Shown piece after piece: positions 1 through 5,300 of a stretch of 5,300 nucleotides of DNA. The notes under the pieces are model-generated. The model did no database searches, was not told where the DNA came from, and worked only from the letters and a program-made list of their open reading frames with translations. The position numbers were made by a program, and so were the translations under genes. The stretch is from Actinomycetes bacterium (lineage in GTDB: Bacteria > Actinomycetota > Acidimicrobiia > Acidimicrobiales > Palsa-688). Each line of letters begins with the position of its first letter. Positions within the stretch are counted from its first letter, which is position 1. Location of the stretch: NCBI GenBank assembly GCA_021821705.1, contig JAKACE010000159.1, positions 1 to 5,300 of the forward strand, written 5' to 3'.

Positions 1-348
1 TGGGTTTTGGCCGCTATGGACCCCCGGTAGATTGGAGGTCCCGTTGCTCGACTCGACAGTCCCGATCGCAGCCAGCACCGTCCATGGCAGACCGGGGCAC
101 GTGGCCGCCGCCTCCTGGTAGAGGGCGAGCATGGCCGGCGGGATGCTCGCAGTGGCGGCCGGGCTCGGCATAGGAGACGAGCTCGACCCGTTGCTCCCAC
201 CAGGGAACAGCGAGGAGAGCAGGGATGAGAACGGGAACAGGAGCGAACCGATGGCCGAGCCCGCCGCGGCCCCCAGCAGCACGACCATCACCACGATGGC
301 GGCGCCAGCTGTCGCTACCCATTTGCCGAGGCTGCCCTCGCCGCTCAC
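1..348 (-). CDS. Membrane-anchored lytic-transglycosylase-like protein, N-terminal part (runs off the window)
   Basis: This is probably a peptidoglycan hydrolase that opens the wall for a conjugation channel (the VirB1 role). The frame is open for 116 codons from a GTG at 348 to the window edge, with no stop. Residues 10-38 form one hydrophobic segment (WVATAGAAIVVMVVLLGAAA and following), then a Gly/Ser/Pro/Ala-rich linker at about 49-71, so the protein probably sits N-in with its catalytic part outside. Residues 72-115 resemble the start of an SLT/lysozyme-like domain: LALYQEAAATCPGLPW, then AAIGTVESSNG, with E99 where the catalytic Glu of lytic transglycosylases sits, then LPGVHSGQN. The GTG overlaps the upstream stop as GTGA and no strong ribosome site precedes it, so translation is probably coupled. 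The family call rests on one motif and context, because most of the catalytic domain lies outside the window. Another wall hydrolase class is possible. Confidence 0.72.
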   Translation of the reverse strand, partial: MSGEGSLGKWVATAGAAIVVMVVLLGAAAGSAIGSLLFPFSSLLSSLFPGGSNGSSSSPMPSPAATASIPPAMLALYQEAAATCPGLPWTVLAAIGTVESSNGTSNLPGVHSGQNP

Positions 349-1202
349 AGCCAGGCCAGCTCGATGAGCCGCCGCCTCGGGCCGCTGGAGCCGACAGGGA
401 GCCAGACAGCCTCGTCAGGGGCGTCGCCGGGCCGCAGAGCCGCGGTGGCCACTGGCACCGGCGAGCCGGCGAGGGCACGTCTCGCCGCCGCCTCCCGGCC
501 AGGGCCCCCGAAGCGGAAAAGGACCCAGTTGGCGTGGCCCGCGGCAGAGGCCAGGGCAGCGTACCCAGGGAGCTTGGCGGTCAGGCGGGCCAGGGGCTCG
601 GTACCGCGGTCGTACTCGAGGAGGAACGGGAGCGTCGCATCTCTCTCGGCCCAGACCCCGTAGCCGTCCGGGCGGACCAGCTCGCCCCATTCGGCGGCGC
701 AGCGACGTTCTGACCACCAGGCCTGAAGCTCGCAGCCGGCTCTCTGGCGGGCGGAGCGGATGAGCGCGCTGAAAAAGCCGTTGGTCCCGACCAGGTGGGC
801 GAGCCGCTCGTTCCCCGCCAGTTCGTGGGTCAGCCCCCGACGCCACGGGAGGTCGGGCACCTCGACGCCACGCTCGGCGGCCACGAGCGATGCCCCGAGC
901 GGGCCCAGCACCCAGCACCAGGGTTCGGCCGTGCCCGTCCTGCGGAGGCGGAAGCGGTCGACGTACCCCAGCTGGTGAAGCTCCGACAGCCGCATCCTCG
1001 CCCTCCGCACGCCGCTGAAGCCGATGTCGGCCACCTGGCAGGTGGTGAGGACGCGGTGCTCGCTCAGTAGCCGACAGATCAGCCGGTCACGGTCGGTCAG
1101 CCGTTCCAGCGATTCGAGGAGCCGGACGTCCCTCCCGCCGCCGGCGCCGCTCGCGCTTCGCCTGCCTGCCTCACCACCTGAGGACCTGACGCCCACTATC
1201 AC
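345..1202 (-). CDS. Replication-relaxation (Replic_Relax) family protein, candidate relaxase-like DNA-processing factor
   Basis: This 285-residue protein is typical in length for the Replic_Relax family, which is found on plasmids and conjugative elements. Residues 36-90 look like a winged helix: LTDRDRLICRLLSEHRVLTT, a second helix rich in Arg (VRRARMRLSELHQLGYVDRF), then a wing ending at WCWVLGPLG. The C-terminal half carries the family pattern HELAGNERLAH (126-136), a WW pair (162-163), RPDGYG (177-182), LEYDRGTE (195-202) and KLPGY (210-214). The PD then ExD plus Lys arrangement recalls PD-(D/E)XK nuclease folds. There is no membrane segment or signal peptide, so it is cytoplasmic. Its position between the coupling ATPase and a wall hydrolase argues for a part in transfer rather than ordinary replication. 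The GTG at 1202 overlaps the upstream stop (GTGA). A second GTG at 1196 has an AAAGG five bases upstream and could be the true start. The family call is firm; the biochemical role is inferred. Confidence 0.85.
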   Translation of the reverse strand: MIVGVRSSGGEAGRRSASGAGGGRDVRLLESLERLTDRDRLICRLLSEHRVLTTCQVADIGFSGVRRARMRLSELHQLGYVDRFRLRRTGTAEPWCWVLGPLGASLVAAERGVEVPDLPWRRGLTHELAGNERLAHLVGTNGFFSALIRSARQRAGCELQAWWSERRCAAEWGELVRPDGYGVWAERDATLPFLLEYDRGTEPLARLTAKLPGYAALASAAGHANWVLFRFGGPGREAAARRALAGSPVPVATAALRPGDAPDEAVWLPVGSSGPRRRLIELAWL

Positions 1203-3802
1203 CTTTCACCCACCCAGTCGGCCTGCGCGCCGGAGCCCTCTCCGCCGCCCCGACCGGCGCCTTTGGCTTGCGGCAGGGGCTCCGACTTAAGACGGAGCCC
1301 TCCTCGGAGCCCCTCTCGGAGCCCCCCTCGGAGCCCCTGAGGGCCGTGGCCCCCTCGAGGGGAGGCCCGCTCCGGCAGCGACCGCCCGGCCAGGCTCGGG
1401 CCGCCCTGATGGGCTGCCTCGGCCCGCAGGCGAGCAGCCACCGCCTCCCGGACGGCCTCGGCCCGGCCCCGCAGTGCCGGCGGCGCTGGCCGGGCCCGCA
1501 GGGTGAACGCTGCGGTCTCCTCGCCGTCCACCACCAACCTGGCCGCAGCCTGGTAAGCGCCCAGATGGGAGAGGTCGTGCTCGGAGAGCTGGGGCGAGAC
1601 GTGGCGGGCCAGGGCCCGGGCGTCCTCGGGGCTCGTGGCGAAGAAGACCTTGCTGCGGGCGTTGGCCGAGACGGCCTCCCGCAGCTCCCGGGGCAGCTGG
1701 CCGAGGTGCTGGTGGGCGAGCACCATGGACAGCCGGTAGCCGCGGGCTTCGGCCAGCATCTCGTCGAAGCTGCGGGGCAGGTTCAAGAAGTTCTGGCACT
1801 CGTCGACGTAGATGGCCGCGTCGGCCCGGGCCGCCTGGGCGAGGCGCGCCCTATGCGTTGCGGCCTGCCAGACCTTGGCCACCACGAAGCTGCCCAACAG
1901 GCGGGCCGTCTCCTCGCCGAGCACCCCCTTGGGGATGCGGACCAGGCAGCAACCGCCGTCGAGCACGCCGGCCATCGAGAAGCTCGGCAGCGGCCGGCCG
2001 ACCAGCTGGCGGACGAAGTCACGAAGGAGCAGCGCCCGCAGCTTGTTCATGACCGGGCCGACCACCTGGGAGCGCTGCGCCTCGGTCATCTCCTCGTACC
2101 AGGACCAAAAGCCGCCGAGCCCGACCTGGTCAGCCCGCACCACCTCGACGAAGGGCTTGCGGAAACCTGGGTCGGACAGGAGCCTCGGCACGTCGGCCAG
2201 ACTCGTGGCCGCCTTGTGGTGCGCCGACGCCCGCAGGAGCGTGAGGCAGGCGGCCCGCAGCACGTCGTCGGTCCTTGGCCCCCAGTACGCCTCGAAGATC
2301 CGCCGGAAGATGCCGACCAGGTTGTCCACGGCCAGGTCGGCGTCGGCCCCGTCCAAGAGGTTCATGCCCGGCTGTGGCCCAGGGCCTTCGGGGTCGATCA
2401 CCACGAGGCGGCCCGCCCGCTCGAGCGGGAAGCGGTCGAGGAGGTCGGCGACCAGGTCTCCCTTCGGGTCGACCACCACGACGCCCCTGCCGGCCTCGAC
2501 GTCGTCGAGCGCCAGGCGGGTGAGGAGCGTCGACTTCCCCGACCCGGTCGCCCCCATGACATGGAGGTGGTGGCGGGCGTCGGCGACCGAAACGGCGACC
2601 GGGCGACGAGCGCCGGCTTCGGCGTCGCCGAGCACTTTCCCTTGGGCGTGGACCTCGGGCGGCGGGACGACGGACTTCGCCCCGGCACGGCGCAGCCCCG
2701 GGACGGCTACGTCGGTCGGCAGGTGGGCGATGGCCGCCCGCCCGGGGACCGAGAGCAGGTCGCCCCGGCCGAGGCGGCGGGCGGCGAGCACCCTCGCCGG
2801 GACGTAGAGGCGGTGGCGGTCGAAGCGGTTGCGCCCGGCGTAAAGGGCAAAGGCCGAGGCGAGCGCGTGCGCCCGGCCCCGCAGGCGCGCCTCGACGGCC
2901 CGGTCACAGTCGGTCGTGGCCACCCCGTAGCGCACGGTCACCGCCCAGGCGGGTTGGGCGGCCTTCTTCAGGACCGCCCGCACGTCGTCCTGGCGAGAGG
3001 GGTCGCCTGTGGCCGGGCGGTGCACGGGGCCTGGGCTGACCAGGTCCAAGAGGCGCCCCACCCTGCTCTGGGGCCGCCCCGCCTGGCGGTAGGCGGCCGC
3101 CTTGTGCGAACGGGCCAGGCGCCGGCCCGTCAGCGGCCGGGCGAGCACCTGTATGCAGGCGGACTCGGCCTCGCTGAGGCCCCCGAGGGCTCCGAGCAAG
3201 GAGCGGAGCGGGTCGGCCGGGTGGTCGGAACGGAGCGGGTAGTGCTCGGGGAAGGCCAGGCGGAGCGTCCCGCCCGTCGCCGGCAACCCCAGGGGGAGGG
3301 GAGGCTCAGCCGGGACGGTCTCGGTGCGCGCCCCCGGCCAGGCCGCCTCGACGGCCCGCTCGACCAGGCCCGGGGGCACGGCCCCGGGCACCCACATTGC
3401 CACGTCCAGGCCGCCCGCCGACGCCGTCAGCTCGAAGCCGAGGTGGGGCTGGCTGCCAAGGAGACGCCGCCACGCCGGCCGGAGGAGGGCGACCAGGTTC
3501 GTCCAGAGCGTCTCGGGCCCCGAGGGGTCGACCTCGGGCGGGGAGAGCACCCGTACCAGGCGCGCCCCTCTCGCCAGGTGCTCGGCCTCCCCCCGGCGGT
3601 AGAGGGCGAGGGCGCTGGCGGCAAGGACCGTCACCGCCAGGAGCGGCAAGCCGACGTGCAGGCCGAAGGAGACCAAAAGATGGGCAGCCTCGTGGAGGAG
3701 GCGGGACGTCGCCTGGCCGGGGTGGAGCAGGTAGCGGGCCACCCGCCCGCTCGGCGCCGGCACCGGCGGGACGCTGAGGAATGTCGGGGGATTGGTAGGC
3801 AT
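1199..3802 (-). CDS. virD4: VirD4/TraG-type type IV coupling ATPase with extra N-terminal domain
   Basis: This is the inner-membrane DNA pump that docks the relaxosome to a conjugation channel. It has 867 residues from the ATG at 3802. Residues 42-68 are one hydrophobic membrane segment. About 100-400 is a large domain ahead of the motor. The ATPase then has Walker A GATGSGKST (417-425), VVVVDPKGDL (about 441-450), and Walker B AAIYVDECQNF (about 662-672). This is followed by MVLAHQHLGQLPRELREAV and FFATSPEDARAL, which match the TraM-recognition/TraG C-terminal region. The last 70 or so residues are Gly/Arg-rich with a GGLR/EGLR repeat and look disordered. Canonical VirD4 has two membrane helices and Walker A much nearer the N-terminus, so this is a divergent form. 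The ATG at 3802 has GAGG five bases upstream; a GTG at 3808 is too close to that site. It begins 20 nt after the VirB4 stop, and its stop overlaps the next start. A HerA/VirB4-like motor is the alternative, but the C-terminal motifs favour VirD4. Confidence 0.9.
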   Translation of the reverse strand: MPTNPPTFLSVPPVPAPSGRVARYLLHPGQATSRLLHEAAHLLVSFGLHVGLPLLAVTVLAASALALYRRGEAEHLARGARLVRVLSPPEVDPSGPETLWTNLVALLRPAWRRLLGSQPHLGFELTASAGGLDVAMWVPGAVPPGLVERAVEAAWPGARTETVPAEPPLPLGLPATGGTLRLAFPEHYPLRSDHPADPLRSLLGALGGLSEAESACIQVLARPLTGRRLARSHKAAAYRQAGRPQSRVGRLLDLVSPGPVHRPATGDPSRQDDVRAVLKKAAQPAWAVTVRYGVATTDCDRAVEARLRGRAHALASAFALYAGRNRFDRHRLYVPARVLAARRLGRGDLLSVPGRAAIAHLPTDVAVPGLRRAGAKSVVPPPEVHAQGKVLGDAEAGARRPVAVSVADARHHLHVMGATGSGKSTLLTRLALDDVEAGRGVVVVDPKGDLVADLLDRFPLERAGRLVVIDPEGPGPQPGMNLLDGADADLAVDNLVGIFRRIFEAYWGPRTDDVLRAACLTLLRASAHHKAATSLADVPRLLSDPGFRKPFVEVVRADQVGLGGFWSWYEEMTEAQRSQVVGPVMNKLRALLLRDFVRQLVGRPLPSFSMAGVLDGGCCLVRIPKGVLGEETARLLGSFVVAKVWQAATHRARLAQAARADAAIYVDECQNFLNLPRSFDEMLAEARGYRLSMVLAHQHLGQLPRELREAVSANARSKVFFATSPEDARALARHVSPQLSEHDLSHLGAYQAAARLVVDGEETAAFTLRARPAPPALRGRAEAVREAVAARLRAEAAHQGGPSLAGRSLPERASPRGGHGPQGLRGGLREGLRGGLRLKSEPLPQAKGAGRGGGEGSGAQADWVGER
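1202..1206 (-). promoter_or_regulatory. Possible ribosome binding site of the replication-relaxation gene
   Basis: The minus strand reads AAAGG (1206-1202), five bases ahead of a GTG at 1196. If this site is used, translation starts at 1196, two codons inside the GTGA-overlap start at 1202. For the GTG at 1202 the only upstream candidate is a weak GGTGGG six bases away. The two starts cannot be separated from sequence alone, and coupling with the upstream gene works for either. Confidence 0.4.
1277..1300 (-). repeat. 8-bp perfect inverted repeat next to the tandem repeats
   Basis: GGGCTCCG at 1277-1284 is the exact reverse complement of CGGAGCCC at 1293-1300, with the 8-base loop ACTTAAGA between them. 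The same CGGAGCCC core opens all four tandem units, so the single inverted copy could pair with any of four partners in the mRNA. It lies inside the coding sequence about 75-100 nt before the coupling-protein stop. There is no U-run after it, so it is not an intrinsic terminator. Confidence 0.6.
1293..1340 (-). repeat. Four 12-nt in-frame tandem repeats in the coupling-protein tail
   Basis: Four consecutive 12-base units start at 1293, 1305, 1317 and 1329 on the plus strand. Each begins CGGAGCCC and differs only in the last four bases (TCCT, CTCT, CCCT, CTGA). On the coding (minus) strand they encode a GGLR/EGLR/GGLR periodic stretch near the C-terminus of the VirD4-like protein. Since 12 is a multiple of three, copy-number change keeps the frame. 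It probably arose by slippage and encodes a flexible basic linker. Confidence 0.85.
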
Positions 3803-3807
3803 CAGCA

Positions 3808-3811
3808 CCTC
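3808..3811 (-). promoter_or_regulatory. Ribosome binding site of the VirD4-like gene
   Basis: On the minus strand GAGG (3811-3808) is followed by a five-base spacer (TGCTG) and ATG at 3802. This spacing fits a Shine-Dalgarno site and selects the ATG over the in-frame GTG at 3808, whose first base would fall inside the GAGG itself. Confidence 0.6.
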
Positions 3812-3822
3812 GTTGGGCAGGT

Positions 3823-5300
3823 TCAGAGGTCGGGTTCCTGGTCGGCCAGGGTGGCCGGGTCGCTCGTGACGAGGGAGTCCTCGGCCGGGCTGGCGACGAC
3901 TGAGAAGGCGACCCGGTCGGCGCCGGCGGCCAACAGGGCGTCGCCCCGTCGGGCGCCGAGCAGGTAGGCCCGCTCTCCGTCAGAGAGGCGGAAGGCCTCG
4001 GCGAGGCGGTCCGCCCCCTGGGGCGCCTGGCGGAGCAGCACCTGGGTGGCAGCGTTGGCGACGACGGCCTGGCCGAGGTCGCTGGAGAGCAGGTCGGCGG
4101 CGTCCTGGGTCACGACCGACAGGCCGCACCAGTGCTTGCGGGCCGACTTGGCCATCCGGAAGAGGAACCTCGCCCCCTCCGGGTCGCGCATGAGCAGCCA
4201 CGCCTCGTCCACCACGACCAGGTGGCGCCGCGGCGTACGGGGCCCGGCCACCCGCCGCCACACGGCGTCCAAGACCAGGAGCGTGCCTGCCGCCTTCAGC
4301 TCCTCGGGCAGGTCCCGGAGGCTGAAGCAGACGAGGTGGCCCTCGGCCCGGGTGGTGGTCGGCCCGTCGAAGAGGCGGCGGTGCGTGCCCGTGACGAACG
4401 GGGCGAGCCGCGCCGCCAGTTCCTTCCCCCCGGGCCCTTCCTGAGCTTCGAGGGCGGCGGAAAGGTCGGCCAGCACCGGGGCGGGCCGGCGGTGGGTGCG
4501 GGGGTCGGCGGTTATGCCGCGGGCTTCGTAGGCGGAGATGACGCCGCGGTCGAGCGCCGCTTTCTGCGCCGGTCCCAGGCCCCCACCGAGGAGCACCGCC
4601 ATCAGCGTGTGGACGAACATGCCCCGCGAGCTGACTGGGCCAGGGCCTGGGGTGAGGTCGAAGGGGTTGAGGCGCACGCCCGGGGCGCCCAGGTGGAGGT
4701 AGGCGCCGCCCACCGCTTCGGCCAGGCGACGGTACTCGTCCTCGGGGTCGACGACGGCGACCTCGACCCCGCGGTAGAGCGAGCGGAGCGCCTCCAGCTT
4801 GGCGAAGTAGCTCTTGCCTGCCCCGCTCCGGGCCAGCACGACCGAGTTGTAGTTGTCGCAGGCGAAGCGGTCCCAGCAGACCAGGCCCCCGCCCCTCTGG
4901 GCCTTGCCGTAGAGGACCCCGGAGGCCGAGCCCAGCTCGGCAGAGGCGAAGGGGTAGCTGGCGGCCAGCGCCGATGTGTCGAAGCTCCGCCTCTGCCCGA
5001 GGGCGTCGACACCCAATGGCAACGTGGCGGCCCAGCCCTGCAGCTGGCGCCAGGTGGCCGGCTGGGCGTCCAGCAGGAGCGACGAGCAAAGAGCCCGTAC
5101 CCTCTGGCATTCGGCACTGAGCGCCTTCTCGCTCGTGGCATGGGCGCAAAGGGAGAGCCCGACCCGGAAGAGCTTCTGCTCCCCCCGGGCCAGCCCGGCG
5201 GCCAGGTCCTCTGCATCGGCGGCCGCCACCTCAACCTCGGGGTGGGCCAGGTGCCCCTTGGCGGCCCCGGCCCGCCGTGATGACTCCAGGCGGGCCAGCT
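3823..5300 (-). CDS. virB4: VirB4-type conjugation ATPase, C-terminal part (start lies outside the window)
   Basis: VirB4 proteins are the large ATPases that power assembly of, and transport through, type IV secretion channels at the inner membrane. The frame is open for 491 complete codons to the window edge. In numbering from the first visible codon, residues 1-120 resemble the end of the VirB4 N-terminal domain, including LLLDAQPATWRQLQGW and TLPLG. The motor has Walker A LARSGAGKS (about 155-163, with Ala at the first Gly position), VVDPEDEYRRL (182-192), RLNPFDL (209-215), Walker B HLVVVDEAWLLM (359-370) and LSVVTQDAADLL (393-404). These fit VirB4/TrbE. A GTG at 5229 could be taken as a start, but the 23 codons upstream (including HLAHPEVE) continue the expected domain, so it is internal. 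VirB4 proteins are usually longer than what is visible. It is the first visible gene of the operon and ends 20 nt before the coupling protein. Confidence 0.9.
   Translation of the reverse strand, partial: LARLESSRRAGAAKGHLAHPEVEVAAADAEDLAAGLARGEQKLFRVGLSLCAHATSEKALSAECQRVRALCSSLLLDAQPATWRQLQGWAATLPLGVDALGQRRSFDTSALAASYPFASAELGSASGVLYGKAQRGGGLVCWDRFACDNYNSVVLARSGAGKSYFAKLEALRSLYRGVEVAVVDPEDEYRRLAEAVGGAYLHLGAPGVRLNPFDLTPGPGPVSSRGMFVHTLMAVLLGGGLGPAQKAALDRGVISAYEARGITADPRTHRRPAPVLADLSAALEAQEGPGGKELAARLAPFVTGTHRRLFDGPTTTRAEGHLVCFSLRDLPEELKAAGTLLVLDAVWRRVAGPRTPRRHLVVVDEAWLLMRDPEGARFLFRMAKSARKHWCGLSVVTQDAADLLSSDLGQAVVANAATQVLLRQAPQGADRLAEAFRLSDGERAYLLGARRGDALLAAGADRVAFSVVASPAEDSLVTSDPATLADQEPDL

Noticed and set aside
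14..478. Minus-strand 154-codon frame overlapping the end of the replication-relaxation gene
   Set aside because: It is a frame-shifted shadow, rich in Arg/Gly/Pro/Ser. The alternative frame from 348 has a membrane segment, a linker and a transglycosylase-like motif, plus a GTGA overlap with the upstream gene.
1277..1300. Hairpin considered as a transcription terminator
   Set aside because: No U-tract follows in the minus-strand transcript, and it sits within an open gene followed by a tightly coupled one.
1351..1362. Perfect 12-bp palindrome CCCCTCGAGGGG
   Set aside because: It lies inside the coupling-protein tail in highly GC-rich DNA. With no second copy or context suggesting an operator or oriT, chance and coding constraint explain it.
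3803..3822. Gap between the two ATPase genes considered as a promoter or regulatory region
   Set aside because: Only 20 bases separate stop and start, just enough for a ribosome binding site; there is no room for a promoter.
1268..3967. Long plus-strand open frame of 899 codons opposite the coupling-protein gene
   Set aside because: It lies wholly antisense to a gene with clear Walker motifs. Its translation is Gly/Arg/Pro/Val/His-rich with no recognisable domain. Long antisense frames are expected in GC-rich DNA where stops are rare.
4132..5280. Plus-strand open frame of 382 codons opposite the VirB4-type gene
   Set aside because: It has the same low-complexity composition, no motif, and is fully antisense to a well-supported ATPase.

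Overview
The window is very GC-rich DNA (about 70% by eye) with strong third-position G/C bias and frequent GTG starts, as in high-GC Actinomycetota. Nothing here fixes the genus. Every gene I can support lies on the minus strand, so the biological order runs from position 5300 down to 1. There is no intergenic stretch longer than about 20 bases, and I see no RNA gene, CRISPR array, insertion sequence, promoter or terminator.

In transcription order the genes are: (1) a VirB4-type conjugation ATPase, 5300-3823, whose N-terminus is cut off by the window edge; (2) a VirD4/TraG-type coupling ATPase, 3802-1199, with one membrane segment, a large domain ahead of the motor and a disordered basic tail; (3) a replication-relaxation (Replic_Relax) family protein, 1202-345, with a winged-helix-like N-terminus and a PD...ExD motif, which is a candidate DNA-processing (relaxase-like) protein; (4) the start of a membrane-anchored lytic-transglycosylase-like wall hydrolase, 348-1, cut off at the other edge.

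The spacing is tight: 20 nt between the first two genes, then two 4-nt GTGA stop/start overlaps. This indicates one polycistronic, translationally coupled operon. Together the products look like the core of a conjugative type IV secretion system: VirB4 energises the channel, VirD4 recruits and pumps DNA, the replication-relaxation protein plausibly handles the DNA substrate, and the transglycosylase opens peptidoglycan. The window is therefore probably the interior of an integrative conjugative element, conjugative plasmid or related island. The least explained parts are the relaxase candidate, the extra N-terminal domain of the coupling protein, and a 12-nt tandem repeat with an inverted partner in the coupling-protein tail.
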